Positions 54,704 to 64,000 of a stretch of DNA of 64,000 bases are shown here, piece after piece (within the stretch, counting starts at the first letter, position 1; each line of letters begins with the position of its first letter). The stretch lies in contig NZ_LT635549.1 in NCBI RefSeq assembly GCF_900120155.1, positions 1,830,688 to 1,894,687 of the forward strand, given 5' to 3'. The translations under genes were made by a program, and so were the position numbers. The stretch is from Clostridium sp. Marseille-P3244 (GTDB taxonomy: Bacteria > Bacillota > Clostridia > Lachnospirales > Lachnospiraceae). Below the pieces are notes generated by a model. It was given only the letters and a program-made list of their open reading frames with translations. It did not search any database and was not told where the DNA came from.

Positions 54704-55785
54704 TGGAGAGGGTTGTTGTAGGAATGTCCGGCGGCGTGGATTCCTCTGTGGCGGCATATCTGTTAAAAGAACAAGGGTATGACGTGATCGGGATCACAAT
54801 GCAGATCTGGCAGGAAGAAGACAGCTGCGCTGTAGAAGAGAACGGTGGCTGCTGCGGACTGAGTGCCGTGGAGGATGCCCGGAGAGTGGCGGCCGCTCTT
54901 GATATCCCCTATTACGTAATGAATTTTAAAAAAGAGTTTCGAGAAAGCGTGATTGATTATTTCACAGAGGAATATCTGCGGGGCAGGACACCCAATCCCT
55001 GTATTGCCTGCAACAGATATGTGAAGTGGGAGGCGCTGCTGCACCGAAGCCTGGCGGTGGGGGCAGACTATATTGCCACAGGGCATTACGCAAGAGTGGA
55101 AAAGCTGGATAATGGAAGATATGCCCTGCGTCGTTGTGTTTCGGCGTCAAAAGACCAGACTTACGCCTTGTACAGTCTTACGCAGGAGCAGCTGAAAAGG
55201 ACGCTTATGCCGGCGGGAGAATATACCAAGTCACAGATCCGGGCCATTGCCCGGGAAAAAGGACTTCCGGTTGCGGACAAGCCGGACAGCCAGGATATCT
55301 GTTTTGTGCCGGATGGAGATTATGCGGCATTTATAGAAGACACCGTGTGGAAGACGGCCGGGAAAAAGCTGCCGGATGGAAACTTTGTGACGCCTGACGG
55401 CCGTGTGCTGGGCAGGCATAAGGGGATCATTCACTATACGGTCGGTCAGCGAAAGGGACTGGGACTGGCACTGGGACACCCGGTATTTGTGCTGGAAATA
55501 AGGCCGGAGACGAATGAAGTGGTGATCGGTACCTACGAAGAGTCGCTGACGCATACGGTCCGCGCAAAACATCTCAGCTTTATGGCGGCAGAAGATCTCC
55601 CGGAGCCCAGACGGGTCTATGCGAAGATTCGGTACAATCACAAAGGAGCCTGGTGTATGGCCGAAAAGACAGGACCAGATGAGATTGTCTGTCATTTTGA
55701 AGAACCGCTAAGAGCGGTCACGCCGGGACAGGCTCTTGTGCTCTACGACGGAGAGTACGTACTGGGAGGAGGGACTATCGTATGA
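54703..55785 (+). CDS. mnmA: tRNA 2-thiouridylase MnmA
   Basis: Puts sulfur on U34 of tRNA-Lys, -Glu and -Gln. A 360-residue protein with the ATP-pyrophosphatase loop GMSGGVDSSVAAYLL and the catalytic cysteines in NPCIACNRYVKW and PDSQDICFV. SKDQTYALYSL is also conserved. It overlaps nifU by one base and the next gene by four, so sulfur donor, scaffold and tRNA enzyme are made together. Confidence 0.98.
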   Translation: MERVVVGMSGGVDSSVAAYLLKEQGYDVIGITMQIWQEEDSCAVEENGGCCGLSAVEDARRVAAALDIPYYVMNFKKEFRESVIDYFTEEYLRGRTPNPCIACNRYVKWEALLHRSLAVGADYIATGHYARVEKLDNGRYALRRCVSASKDQTYALYSLTQEQLKRTLMPAGEYTKSQIRAIAREKGLPVADKPDSQDICFVPDGDYAAFIEDTVWKTAGKKLPDGNFVTPDGRVLGRHKGIIHYTVGQRKGLGLALGHPVFVLEIRPETNEVVIGTYEESLTHTVRAKHLSFMAAEDLPEPRRVYAKIRYNHKGAWCMAEKTGPDEIVCHFEEPLRAVTPGQALVLYDGEYVLGGGTIV

Positions 55786-56606
55786 TACGGACAGATACCC
55801 ATATGCACACGGCATTTTCTACGGACAGCAGCGCCCCTGTGGAGAATATGCTGGACGCGGCGATAGAAAAAGGGCTGGAGTCAGTCTGTATCACGGACCA
55901 CATGGACCTGGATTTTCCCCCTGAGGAGGGTGCCGGAGAAGGAGCGTTTCTGTTTGATGTGAAGCAGTATTTTGAAACCCTTCTTCCTCTGAAAGACAAA
56001 TACCATGGAAAACTCGATATAAAGATCGGGATCGAGATCGGTCTTCAGTCCCATCTGGGGGACAGATACAGAGAGCTGGTCCGGGCCTGGCCTTTTGATT
56101 TTGTGATCGGGTCCGTGCATCTGGTCCGGGGAATGGATCCGTATTTTGGGAAACTGTTCCAGGGAAGGCCGGACGCGGATGCCTACAGGGAGGCTTTTGT
56201 GGAGACGCTTAAGTGCATAGAAGGGGTGGATGATTTTGATGTTCTGGGCCATCTGGATTATGTGGTGAGGTATGGAAAACATCAGGCCCGAGAATACTCT
56301 TACAGGGATTTTTCAGACGAGATCGACGCAGTGCTCAGAAAACTCATTACGGATGGAAAAGGGCTGGAGATGAACATGGCAGGAGTCAAGTATGGCCTGG
56401 GATTTCCCAATCCCCATCCGGATGTACTTAAGCGTTACCGGGAGCTGGGCGGAGAGATCATTACAGTGGGAGCGGACGCTCACAGACCGGAGCACGTAGG
56501 GTATGATTTCCAGCAGGCAGAACAGCTTCTGGAAGCGTGCGGATTCCGGTATTATACAGAATTTCGCGGGAGAAAGCCGTTTTTCCGGCGGATTGGCTCA
56601 GAATGA
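55782..56606 (+). CDS. PHP-domain histidinol-phosphatase-like protein
   Basis: A 274-residue metal-dependent phosphoesterase. The PHP motifs are visible: DTHMHTAFSTDS, VCITDHMDLDFP, IGIEIGLQ, FVIGSVHLVRG and GADAHRPEHVGYD. This is the HisK/HisJ arrangement of histidinol-phosphate phosphatases. No other his genes are nearby, so a general sugar-phosphate or nucleotide substrate is possible. Overlaps mnmA by four bases. Confidence 0.9.
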   Translation: MIRTDTHMHTAFSTDSSAPVENMLDAAIEKGLESVCITDHMDLDFPPEEGAGEGAFLFDVKQYFETLLPLKDKYHGKLDIKIGIEIGLQSHLGDRYRELVRAWPFDFVIGSVHLVRGMDPYFGKLFQGRPDADAYREAFVETLKCIEGVDDFDVLGHLDYVVRYGKHQAREYSYRDFSDEIDAVLRKLITDGKGLEMNMAGVKYGLGFPNPHPDVLKRYRELGGEIITVGADAHRPEHVGYDFQQAEQLLEACGFRYYTEFRGRKPFFRRIGSE

Positions 56607-56664
56607 TCCGGTACTTTGAGGAAAAGGACTCTGTGTGCCGCAACCATAAAATTACATTTAGGAC

Positions 56665-56693
56665 TTGAATTTTTGTTCTTACTTTAGTACAAT
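56665..56693 (+). promoter_or_regulatory. gap promoter
   Basis: TTGAAT (56665-56670), a 17-base spacer and TACAAT (56688-56693). Confidence 0.7.
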
Positions 56694-56704
56694 TATTCTA
56701 GTTG

Positions 56705-56741
56705 ATGAATCCTTAACAATCTTGACATTGTAGGGATTCAT
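56705..56741 (+). promoter_or_regulatory. 5'-leader inverted repeat upstream of gap
   Basis: ATGAATCC (56705-56712) pairs with GGATTCAT (56734-56741), and inside it ACAAT pairs with ATTGT. The two-step stem lies just after the predicted start point and 50 bases before the gene. It may be an operator (CggR-like position) or an RNA hairpin that protects the 5' end. Confidence 0.6.
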
Positions 56742-56794
56742 TGTCATGACTGCAGAGCAGTCAAATATTTTTTAAATTCTTAGGAGGAATAATC

Positions 56795-57814
56795 ATGGCA
56801 GTAAAAGTAGCGATCAATGGATTTGGACGTATCGGACGTCTTGCTTTCAGACAGATGTTTGGAGCAGAGGGATTTGAGATCGTGGCGATCAATGACCTGA
56901 CATCCCCGAAGATGCTGGCTCACTTACTGAAATATGACTCAACACAGGGCAGATATGCGCTGGCTGACAAAGTTGAAGCAGGAGAGGATTCTATCATCGT
57001 TGACGGGAAAGAAATCAAAATCTATGCAAAGGCTGACGCTAAGGAGCTTCCGTGGGGAGAGATCGGCGTTGATGTAGTTCTGGAGTGTACAGGCTTCTAT
57101 ACATCCAAGGCAAAAGCTCAGGCTCATATCGATGCGGGCGCTAAGAAAGTTATCATCTCCGCTCCGGCAGGAAATGACCTTCCGACAATCGTTTATAATG
57201 TAAATCATGAGACTCTTACAAAGGATGACGACATTATTTCTGCTGCATCCTGTACAACTAACTGCCTCGCTCCGATGGCGAAGGCTCTGAATGACCTTGT
57301 ACCGGTGAAATCCGGTATCATGTGTACAATCCATGCTTACACAGGCGACCAGATGACTCTGGACGGACCGCAGAGAAAAGGCGATCTGAGAAGATCACGT
57401 GCGGCAGCTGTGAACATCGTTCCGAACAGCACAGGCGCAGCTAAGGCAATCGGCCTTGTTATCCCGGAACTGAACGGCAAGCTGATCGGATCCGCTCAGC
57501 GTGTTCCGACTCCGACAGGTTCCACAACAATCCTGACAGCAGTTGTTGACGGAGAGGTTACAGTTGATCAGATCAACGCGGCTATGAAAGCGGCAGCGAA
57601 CGAGTCTTACGGCTACAATGAGGATCAGATCGTATCCAGCGATATCGTTGGTATGACATATGGTTCCCTGTTCGACGCTACGCAGACAATGGCTCTTCCG
57701 GTTGGCGACGGCACAACAGAGGTTCAGGTTGTTTCATGGTATGACAATGAGAACTCCTACACAAGCCAGATGGTAAGAACAATCAAATATTTCGGAAAAC
57801 TTCTTCAGGCTTAA
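56795..57814 (+). CDS. gapA: Glyceraldehyde-3-phosphate dehydrogenase
   Basis: A 339-residue glycolytic enzyme. [15 protein letters not shown] is the NAD-binding start, and [14 protein letters not shown] holds the catalytic cysteine. [16 protein letters not shown] is the C-terminal signature. Codon choice (GCT, GTT, ACA, CTT frequent) looks like that of a highly expressed gene. A terminator hairpin separates it from pgk. Confidence 0.99.
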   Translation: MAVKVAINGFGRIGRLAFRQMFGAEGFEIVAINDLTSPKMLAHLLKYDSTQGRYALADKVEAGEDSIIVDGKEIKIYAKADAKELPWGEIGVDVVLECTGFYTSKAKAQAHIDAGAKKVIISAPAGNDLPTIVYNVNHETLTKDDDIISAASCTTNCLAPMAKALNDLVPVKSGIMCTIHAYTGDQMTLDGPQRKGDLRRSRAAAVNIVPNSTGAAKAIGLVIPELNGKLIGSAQRVPTPTGSTTILTAVVDGEVTVDQINAAMKAAANESYGYNEDQIVSSDIVGMTYGSLFDATQTMALPVGDGTTEVQVVSWYDNENSYTSQMVRTIKYFGKLLQA

Positions 57815-57870
57815 TCCGGAGAAAAAGGACAGGCATTGAAAGGTTGATTCCTGATAATTGACTCACAATG

Positions 57871-57910
57871 GGGTCCGGTCTTGACTGCAGGACCGGATCC
57901 TGTTTTTTTA
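57871..57910 (+). terminator. Terminator between gap and pgk
   Basis: GGGTCCGGTC (57871-57880) and GACCGGATCC (57891-57900) pair with one mismatch, followed by TGTTTTTTT. It would allow gap to be expressed more than pgk, or require a promoter before pgk that I could not identify. Confidence 0.88.
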
Positions 57911-57978
57911 TCACAGAGGCGGGCTTACAGACCCGTCCGAATGAGAATCTCTTTAATAAAATTTGAGGAGGCATTTAT

Positions 57979-59178
57979 ATGGCAGCACTTAATAAAAAAT
58001 CAGTAGATGATATCAATGTAAAGGGAAAAAGAGTTCTTGTAAGATGTGACTTCAACGTTCCGCTTATCGACGGAAAGATCACGGACGAGAACCGTATCGT
58101 GGCAGCTCTTCCGACGATCAAGAAACTGATCGCTGACGGCGGCAAGGTGATCCTCTGCTCACACCTGGGAAAACCAAAGGGAGAGCCAAAGCCGGAACTT
58201 TCCCTGGCACCGGTGGCAAAGAGACTTTCCGAGCTTCTCGGACAGGAAGTGAAGTTTGCGGCAGATCCGGAAGTGGTAGGCCCTAACGCGAAAGCGGCAG
58301 TGGCAGACATGAAGGACGGGGATGTTGTTCTTCTTGAGAATACACGCTACAGAGCGGAAGAGACAAAGAATGGTGAGGAGTTCTCCAAAGATCTGGCGTC
58401 TCTTTGCGATGTATTTGTAAATGACGCATTCGGTACAGCGCACAGAGCTCACTGCTCAAATGTGGGTGTTACAAAGTATGTTGACACTGCAGTTGTAGGA
58501 TACCTGATGCAGAAAGAGATCGACTTCCTTGGAAACGCGGTCGAGAATCCGGAGAGACCGTTCGTGGCAATCCTGGGCGGATCCAAAGTTTCCAGCAAGA
58601 TCTCCGTGATCAATAACCTCCTGGAGAAGGTAGACACCCTGATCATCGGCGGTGGAATGTGCTATACATTTACAAAAGCACAGGGTGGAAATGTAGGAAA
58701 TTCTCTTCTTGAGGAAGATTATCTTCAGTATGCGCTTGATATGGTAGAGAAAGCAAAAGAAAAAGGCGTAAAACTTCTGCTTCCGGTTGACGCGGTGGCG
58801 GCAGACGCATTCTCTAACGACGCGAATACAAAAGTAGTGGCTCAGAATGAGATCCCGGACGGATGGATGGGACTTGATATCGGACCCGAGACAGCGAAGA
58901 TGTATGCCGAGGAAGTAAAGTCCGCGAAGACAGTCGTATGGAACGGCCCGATGGGATGCTTTGAGATGCCGAAGTTCGCGGACGGCACAAAGACGGTTGC
59001 CGAGGCTCTGGCAAATACAGACGCTGTGACGATCATCGGCGGCGGAGATTCTGCGGCGGCAGTCAACCAGCTGGGATACGGCGACAAGATGACACATATC
59101 TCAACAGGCGGCGGCGCTTCTCTGGAGTTCCTTGAAGGAAAAGAACTTCCGGGCGTAGCGGCAGCCAACGATAAGTAA
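57979..59178 (+). CDS. pgk: Phosphoglycerate kinase
   Basis: A 399-residue kinase. [12 protein letters not shown] is the signature, followed by [14 protein letters not shown] and [20 protein letters not shown] with the Gly-rich nucleotide loop. [17 protein letters not shown] is the C-terminal signature. RBS GAGGAGG. Confidence 0.99.
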   Translation: MAALNKKSVDDINVKGKRVLVRCDFNVPLIDGKITDENRIVAALPTIKKLIADGGKVILCSHLGKPKGEPKPELSLAPVAKRLSELLGQEVKFAADPEVVGPNAKAAVADMKDGDVVLLENTRYRAEETKNGEEFSKDLASLCDVFVNDAFGTAHRAHCSNVGVTKYVDTAVVGYLMQKEIDFLGNAVENPERPFVAILGGSKVSSKISVINNLLEKVDTLIIGGGMCYTFTKAQGGNVGNSLLEEDYLQYALDMVEKAKEKGVKLLLPVDAVAADAFSNDANTKVVAQNEIPDGWMGLDIGPETAKMYAEEVKSAKTVVWNGPMGCFEMPKFADGTKTVAEALANTDAVTIIGGGDSAAAVNQLGYGDKMTHISTGGGASLEFLEGKELPGVAAANDK

Positions 59179-59181
59179 AAA

Positions 59182-59312
59182 GCTTAGCGAAGCCAAGCCG
59201 GCAGGCGCAGGGTGAGCTTAGCGTTTACTTAGTTCGCCGCACTTGGCGATGCATTATGCGAGCCTTAGTAAGGCGAACATACCCGGGCTTAGCGAAGCCA
59301 AGCCGTCAGGCG
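59182..59312. repeat. Pair of 26-base direct repeats in the pgk-tpiA spacer
   Basis: Bases 59182-59207 and 59287-59312 share 25 of 26 positions (start GCTTAGCGAAGCCAAGCC, differing by G/T near the end). A partial third copy, GAGCTTAGCG, lies at 59214-59223. The 79 bases between contain GTTCGCC and GGCGAAC words that can pair. The sequence lacks genes; it looks like an inserted repeat unit rather than ordinary intergenic DNA. Confidence 0.75.
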
Positions 59313-59353
59313 GAAAGCTTATCAGAATTATATAAATTTTAGGAGAAGAGAAA

Positions 59354-60103
59354 ATGGCAAGAAAGAAAATTATCGCAGGTAACTGGAAGATGAACAAGAC
59401 TCCCAGTGAGGCAGTGGCTCTTGTAGAGGAGTTAAAGCCGCTTGTGGCAAATGAAGAAGTTGACGTAGTGTTCTGTGTTCCGGCGATCGATATTGTTCCG
59501 GTGGCTGAGGCTGTCAAAGGGACAAATATCCAGGTGGGAGCCGAGAATATGTACTTTGAGGAGAGCGGTGCCTACACAGGCGAGATCGCTCCGAACATGC
59601 TTGTGGACGCAGGCGTGAAATATGTTGTTCTGGGACATTCTGAGAGAAGGGACTACTTTGGAGAGACAAATGAGGATGTGAACAAGAAAGTCCTGAAAGC
59701 TCTTGAGCATGGAATTACTCCGATCATGTGCTGTGGCGAGTCTCTGGAGCAGAGAGAGCAGGGCGTGACCATGGACTTTATCCGTCAGCAGGTAAAAGTC
59801 GGGCTTCAGAATGTGACAGCTGATCAGGCGAAGACGATGGTCATCGCCTACGAGCCGATCTGGGCGATCGGGACGGGCAAGACAGCTACCACAGAGCAGG
59901 CGGAGGAAGTATGCAAAGGCATCCGGGAATGCATCGCTGAGGTTTATGATCAGGCGACAGCTGACTCGATCCGCATCCAATACGGCGGATCCGTAAACGC
60001 AGGAAACGCGGCGGAACTGTTTGCTCAGCCCGATATTGACGGAGGCCTTGTAGGCGGGGCTTCCCTGAAAGCGGATTTCGGAAAGATCGTAAACTATAAA
60101 TAA
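59354..60103 (+). CDS. tpiA: Triosephosphate isomerase
   Basis: A 249-residue barrel enzyme. The substrate lysine is in [10 protein letters not shown], the catalytic histidine in [14 protein letters not shown] and the catalytic glutamate in [15 protein letters not shown], with the flexible loop following. RBS AGGAG. Fourth step of the triose stage, directly after gap and pgk. Confidence 0.99.
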   Translation: MARKKIIAGNWKMNKTPSEAVALVEELKPLVANEEVDVVFCVPAIDIVPVAEAVKGTNIQVGAENMYFEESGAYTGEIAPNMLVDAGVKYVVLGHSERRDYFGETNEDVNKKVLKALEHGITPIMCCGESLEQREQGVTMDFIRQQVKVGLQNVTADQAKTMVIAYEPIWAIGTGKTATTEQAEEVCKGIRECIAEVYDQATADSIRIQYGGSVNAGNAAELFAQPDIDGGLVGGASLKADFGKIVNYK

Positions 60104-60145
60104 CGGAAGGAAATTAAGAAGCTCAGCTGCAGCAGCTGAAAAGAA

Positions 60146-60185
60146 GATGCCCCGCGCGGATGGACCGCTCGGGGCATCTGTTATA
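60146..60185. terminator. Terminator between tpiA and the NERD gene
   Basis: GATGCCCCG (60146-60154) pairs with CGGGGCATC (60170-60178). The stem is symmetrical, and short A or T-rich stretches on both sides allow use from both directions. Confidence 0.65.
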
Positions 60186-60214
60186 GGATTGGAATTCCTT
60201 ACGGTATGCCGGGA

Positions 60215-61744
60215 TCAGAGGTCACCGGCAGGATCATATTCCATTGAGTCCAGGGTTTCTTTTACAGTCCCATAGACCACGGAAGTGTAGAATTTGCAGA
60301 TCTCAAAGAAAGGTTTGGCATAGGAGGCAAACTGGCGGCTTTTTTCGTTTATCTCAAAATTGGACACTATGATCTTTTTTACCCAGTTCTCCACATCATA
60401 ACCCAGAGCGGGCCTGTTGTTTTTCTGTATAATATCTGCAATCTTCTCGATCTCTTCCTCGGAAAAGACAATAGGATGCCGGCGGATCTCATTGACGATC
60501 TCAGAACTTCTCAGCACGATATTGGCAGAGTTGTTCTGGATGTTTACTGTATTATTGGCAAAGGCAATGATAGAGTGCGCCTGGATCCAGGAGCCGGATG
60601 TATTTCCGAAAGCTTCATTTACGACTGTTTCCACTCCGTGCAGATGCCGTACATTCTGGCTTGATATGGATCCCAGGGGTGTAAATTTCCCGTTCCGCAT
60701 GACCTTCTTCCAGCGGCCGTCCTGGTCGATGGCGATGCTGTAGCTCCCGCTGCTTCCGAGATTTTTCACCTCGATGATGAAGAGACCATAGGGGGAGACG
60801 ACGATGAGATCTGACTCAACGGACTGGCCATTCACCTCCAGGCGGATATTGGGAAGTACTTTCATCTGATTCCGGTAAAACTCAAACTCTTTTAACACAG
60901 TCTCTTCGCCTTCCTGGCCCAGACGGGTACCTTTCACATCGGCGTTAAAGTCCTCACTGGCAGTCTGATAGGCGTCATACAGGTTTTTCAGCTCCTGGAA
61001 CGCGGGGCCTGTCAGGCCCTTGTACAGCCCGGGGAGCCGGATATGGAGCTGCTTGCCTATGATCTTGGATTTCCATTGCCTGGATCTGAAGAAAGATTTT
61101 TCTATTCCATAGCGCACGATCAGTTTTTTACGCTGAAGCCTGCGGAAATACCGGGTCCCGTAGGGGACCTGCTGCAGTGTTTTACGCATTTCTCTGACGG
61201 CTTCCAGATATTTTTCCCGGATGTGGTTGGGCATGTTCAATGTATCATCAGAGATATTCCTGAGATATCCGGCCACTTCCGGATCCTGGGCATTGATAAT
61301 ATCCTGGATGGCAGCGCCGTTCATACAGTTTTCCGCGTCAAAGGGAGAATATGTAAGATCAGGAGAGGGATAACTGTAGAGCCGGTCAACCGTGGACAGG
61401 ATCACGCCAAAAGCATTAACCCGCCTTTCCGGAGGAGTACCCTGCTGTACATCTTTGCGAAGGATTTCCGAATCGATTCCGTATTTTTTCAGGATTTCAT
61501 AACATTTCCGGTCATTTTCATTCTCCGGGCGGTACGACTGCTGAATCTTGCGCAGTTCGCGCTGATACTTTAGGCCCGAAAAAAGGCCGTGGCTGTTCCC
61601 GCTCTGGGCTGTATATTCCTTTTCCTGCTGTCTGATCCGGTCATTCTCTGCCAGGGTATAGTAGGAACGGCCATATGACCTGTAATCCAGGCTCTCAGAC
61701 AGATTCTGCAGATCTTTGAAAATTGACACATTTATGTTGTTCAT
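60215..61744 (-). CDS. NERD (nuclease-related) domain protein
   Basis: A 509-residue protein. The NERD domain lies at about 270-400, with RLGQEGEETVLKEFEFYRNQ, ESDLIVVSPYGLFIIEVKNL as the nuclease-like E-D-EVK core, and SSQNVRHLHGVETVV. The N-terminal half is helical, charged and unrecognised (DYRSYGRSYYTLAENDRIRQ). It has no helicase or kinase partner domain. The start at 61744 is set by GAGGAGGATAAA; an extension to 61795 lacks a ribosome binding site. It is on the opposite strand, in the middle of a glycolytic cluster. Confidence 0.85.
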   Translation of the reverse strand: MNNINVSIFKDLQNLSESLDYRSYGRSYYTLAENDRIRQQEKEYTAQSGNSHGLFSGLKYQRELRKIQQSYRPENENDRKCYEILKKYGIDSEILRKDVQQGTPPERRVNAFGVILSTVDRLYSYPSPDLTYSPFDAENCMNGAAIQDIINAQDPEVAGYLRNISDDTLNMPNHIREKYLEAVREMRKTLQQVPYGTRYFRRLQRKKLIVRYGIEKSFFRSRQWKSKIIGKQLHIRLPGLYKGLTGPAFQELKNLYDAYQTASEDFNADVKGTRLGQEGEETVLKEFEFYRNQMKVLPNIRLEVNGQSVESDLIVVSPYGLFIIEVKNLGSSGSYSIAIDQDGRWKKVMRNGKFTPLGSISSQNVRHLHGVETVVNEAFGNTSGSWIQAHSIIAFANNTVNIQNNSANIVLRSSEIVNEIRRHPIVFSEEEIEKIADIIQKNNRPALGYDVENWVKKIIVSNFEINEKSRQFASYAKPFFEICKFYTSVVYGTVKETLDSMEYDPAGDL

Positions 61745-61815
61745 TTTATCCTCCTCATCTGATACACTCTCTGTAAAATAAAAAATGAGCCCCATCAGGC
61801 CCTTTTTGTTATAGA

Positions 61816-61837
61816 GGGCGAGGTCGTGACCCCACCC
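61816..61837 (-). promoter_or_regulatory. Leader hairpin of the NERD gene
   Basis: In minus-strand sense GGGTGGGGTC pairs with GACCTCGCCC across an AC loop, with two mismatched or wobble pairs. It lies in the 5' leader of the NERD transcript. Function unknown. Confidence 0.4.
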
Positions 61838-61870
61838 CTGTAGCCAATGGTCAATTAACTACATGCTTTG

Positions 61871-61899
61871 ATTATAAAAGAAACAGAGATATGTGTCAA
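61871..61899 (-). promoter_or_regulatory. Promoter of the NERD gene
   Basis: Minus strand TTGACA (61899-61894), a 17-base spacer and TATAAT (61876-61871): both boxes fit the consensus perfectly. Confidence 0.85.
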
Positions 61900-61971
61900 T
61901 CTTTTATCAGAGATTAATGACATTTTTATGCAGTATTTTTATGCAGGAATGATCCGTACCGCGGTTCTGTC

Positions 61972-62000
61972 TTGCAAAACATTTCCAAAACGGTTACAAT
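61972..62000 (+). promoter_or_regulatory. gpmI promoter
   Basis: TTGCAA (61972-61977), a 17-base spacer and TACAAT (61995-62000). It is divergent from the NERD promoter about 70 bases away. Confidence 0.7.
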
Positions 62001-62050
62001 AGGTAACGGAATGTTAAACTTTTCATTATATAAAATAAGGAGATATGGAT

Positions 62051-63589
62051 ATGAGTAAGAAACCTACTGTATTGATGATATTAGACGGCTATGGGCTCAG
62101 GAACGACCCCAGGGGCAACGCTGTCGCGGAGGGAAAGACACCGGTCATGGACAGGCTTATGGCTGAGTGCCCGTTTGTAAAAGGAAATGCCAGCGGGATG
62201 GCAGTGGGACTTCCGGAAGGCCAGATGGGAAATTCTGAGGTCGGCCATCTGAACATGGGCGCAGGCCGCATTGTCTATCAGGATCTGACCAGGATCACAA
62301 AGGCGATCCAGGACGGAGATTTCTTTGAGAACAAAGCGCTTCTCGCGGCATGTGAGAATGTGAAGAAGAACGATTCCGCGCTCCATATGTGGGGCCTTGT
62401 GTCAGACGGGGGCGTACACAGCCATAATACGCACATTTACGGGCTGCTGGAACTGGCCAAGAGACAGGGGATCGAGAAGGTCTATGTCCACTGCTTCCTG
62501 GACGGACGTGATACGCCGCCGGCATCCGGAAAAGAGTATGTGGAAGAACTGGAAGCCAGGATGAAAGAGATCGGCGTGGGACAGGTCGCTACCGTGGCCG
62601 GACGTTACTATGCGATGGACAGGGACAACCGCTGGGACCGTGTAGAGAGAGCGTATAGGGCGCTGGTCAGAGGAGAGGGCGTTGAGGCGGCCTCTGCCAC
62701 GGAAGGGATCCAGGCTTCCTATGACAATGACAAGACAGATGAATTTGTGGAACCCATGGTGATCGTGAAGGACGGGGCGCCGGTGGCCACAGTGAAAGAC
62801 GGAGATTCGGTGATCTTCTTTAACTTCCGCCCGGACCGCGCGCGAGAGATCACAAGGGCATTCTGCGACGATGATTTCAAAGGCTTTGACAGAGGCCCCA
62901 GAGTAAAGACGACCTATGTCTGCTTCACAGATTATGACGTGACCATAGGGAACAAGCTGGTGGCGTTTGAAAAAGAAGAGATTACGAATACCTTCGGAGA
63001 GTTCCTTGCCGCTCATGGACTGAAACAGGCGCGTATCGCAGAGACAGAGAAATACGCCCATGTCACATTTTTCTTCAACGGCGGCGTAGAGGAACCCAAC
63101 CCGGGAGAGGACAGGATCCTTGTGAAATCACCGAAGGTGGCAACTTATGATCTGAAGCCGGAAATGAGCGCATACGAAGTATGCGACAAACTGGTAGAGG
63201 CCATCAAGTCCGGAAAATATGATGTGATCATCATCAATTTCGCCAATCCGGATATGGTGGGACATACCGGAGTCGAATCAGCGGCCATCAAGGCTATCGA
63301 GGCGGTGGACGAATGTGTCGGCAGGGCAGTAGATGCTGTAAAAGAAGTGGACGGCCAGATGTTTATCTGCGCAGACCACGGAAATGCAGAGCAGCTTATC
63401 GATGAGGAGACAGGAGAACCATTTACGGCGCACACGACGAATCCGGTGCCGTTTATCCTGGTAAACGCGGATCCGTCCTATAAGCTGAGAGAAGGCGGAT
63501 GCCTGGCGGATATCGCGCCGACCCTGATCGAGATGATGGGAATGGAACAGCCGAAGGAAATGACGGGAAAATCCCTGATCATAAAATAG
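62051..63589 (+). CDS. gpmI: 2,3-bisphosphoglycerate-independent phosphoglycerate mutase
   Basis: A 512-residue alkaline-phosphatase-superfamily enzyme. The metal site is [12 protein letters not shown], the phospho-serine is in [15 protein letters not shown], and [11 protein letters not shown] is the second metal motif. The start at 62051 is chosen over 62045 because AAGGAG (62037-62042) is eight bases away from it. Part of lower glycolysis, transcribed separately. Confidence 0.98.
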   Translation: MSKKPTVLMILDGYGLRNDPRGNAVAEGKTPVMDRLMAECPFVKGNASGMAVGLPEGQMGNSEVGHLNMGAGRIVYQDLTRITKAIQDGDFFENKALLAACENVKKNDSALHMWGLVSDGGVHSHNTHIYGLLELAKRQGIEKVYVHCFLDGRDTPPASGKEYVEELEARMKEIGVGQVATVAGRYYAMDRDNRWDRVERAYRALVRGEGVEAASATEGIQASYDNDKTDEFVEPMVIVKDGAPVATVKDGDSVIFFNFRPDRAREITRAFCDDDFKGFDRGPRVKTTYVCFTDYDVTIGNKLVAFEKEEITNTFGEFLAAHGLKQARIAETEKYAHVTFFFNGGVEEPNPGEDRILVKSPKVATYDLKPEMSAYEVCDKLVEAIKSGKYDVIIINFANPDMVGHTGVESAAIKAIEAVDECVGRAVDAVKEVDGQMFICADHGNAEQLIDEETGEPFTAHTTNPVPFILVNADPSYKLREGGCLADIAPTLIEMMGMEQPKEMTGKSLIIK

Positions 63590-63661
63590 TCTTACAGTTT
63601 GGAAATGACCCTGTTCGGGCATAGAGCGGGCCGGGAGGGTTTTCTCACCGGAAGATGATAG

Positions 63662-63700
63662 GACAGAGGCATCGGAAATGTTCCGGGCCTCTGTCTTTTC
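63662..63700 (+). terminator. Terminator after gpmI
   Basis: GACAGAGGC (63662-63670) and GCCTCTGTC (63687-63695) pair perfectly, followed by TTTTC. Confidence 0.8.
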
Positions 63701-63741
63701 AGGCCGGATCTGCCGCAGGCTGAAGGAGGATATTGGAAGAA

Positions 63742-64000
63742 ATGGGCGAACGGTTGACAAAGAGCGATGTAGAAAAGATCCAGGCTGAGATCGAGCATCG
63801 GAAAGTGGTGAAGAGAAAAGAGCTGATTGAAGCTGTAAAAGAGGCGCGCGCTCACGGAGATCTCAGTGAAAATTTTGAATACCATGCGGCGAAAAAGGAA
63901 AAAAACAGCAACGAGAGCCGGATCCGCTATCTGGAGAGAATGCTGAAGACGGCAGTGATCGTGGAGGATCATTCGAAGGAAGATGAGATCGGGCTGAACA
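63742..64000 (+). CDS. greA: GreA-type transcription elongation factor, 3' end outside the window
   Basis: The visible 86 residues match the GreA/GreB N-terminal coiled coil: MGERLTKSDVEKIQAEIEHR, then EARAHGDLSENFEYHAAKKE (the acidic tip D-x-S-E-N) and SRIRYLERMLKTAVIVED. These factors help RNA polymerase cleave backtracked RNA. The ATG at 63742 is 12 bases from AGGAGG (63724-63729). A TTG at 63733 is only three bases away, so the start is uncertain. The gene is cut by the window end. Confidence 0.92.
   Translation, partial: MGERLTKSDVEKIQAEIEHRKVVKRKELIEAVKEARAHGDLSENFEYHAAKKEKNSNESRIRYLERMLKTAVIVEDHSKEDEIGLN

Noticed and set aside
59182-59312. CRISPR array
   Set aside because: Only two full repeats with a 79-base gap and no regular spacers; no cas genes in the window.

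Overview
The window looks like a piece of chromosome from a spore-forming Lachnospiraceae-type Clostridium. Base composition is moderate, with GGAGG ribosome binding sites and sigma-A promoters (TTGACA-17-TATAAT type). Other pointers are a T-box in front of thrS, RNase Y, SpoIIM and SpoVB homologues, an Isc cluster of the iscR-nifS-nifU-mnmA type, and the adjacent DUF5717/DUF5716 gene pair that I associate with this family. Species cannot be fixed from the sequence alone. No rRNA, tRNA or CRISPR array was seen.

Layout. 1-5.8 kb: the end of a type IA topoisomerase, a left-handed beta-helix protein, a beta-hydroxyacid dehydrogenase, a two-gene ABC exporter and methylglyoxal synthase. 5.8-8.7 kb: a sodium:solute symporter behind an unusually symmetrical promoter/operator, then about 0.7 kb of two related long-hairpin (MITE-like) elements that abut the promoter of the thrS T-box leader. 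8.7-14.6 kb: thrS, aroD and a copper operon (CsoR regulator, then a CopA ATPase carrying a second metal-binding domain at its C-terminus with its own ribosome binding site). 14.6-19.7 kb: a complete BMP/Nup-type nucleoside ABC importer. 19.8-21.6 kb (minus strand): a PadR/DUF1700/DUF4097 envelope-type module. 22.4-27.7 kb: a three-gene operon of poorly described proteins (a large beta-domain and helical-repeat protein, a divergent Hsp70/actin-fold protein, and a TPR-like protein). This is the best candidate for an undescribed system.

27.8-34 kb: an amino-acid ABC importer, then purC-purF-purB. 34.2-37.7 kb: a leucine-rich-repeat surface protein, an apparently intact ISLre2-type insertion sequence, and a sirtuin-like protein that has lost its catalytic residues. 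37.7-46.2 kb: gltX, a short UvrD-type helicase, DUF1292, an orphan sugar-binding lipoprotein, a GH13 debranching-enzyme homologue lacking its catalytic acids, DUF5662, luxS and a histidine phosphatase. 46.4-50.5 kb: recA (with a LexA box), recX, rny and a Nudix hydrolase. 50.5-56.6 kb: SpoIIM and SpoVB homologues (convergent), the Isc cluster with mnmA, and a PHP phosphatase. 56.8-64 kb: the lower-glycolysis block gap-pgk-tpiA, a NERD-domain gene on the opposite strand, gpmI, and the start of a greA-type gene.

Themes: several promoters sit on or next to terminator palindromes, so many transcription units are tightly packed end to end. Two proteins (sirtuin-like and GH13-like) keep the fold signatures of enzymes while the active-site residues are replaced, which suggests binding or regulatory roles. 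Where a start codon was moved from the longest reading frame, the choice rests on the position of the Shine-Dalgarno sequence or an internal promoter.
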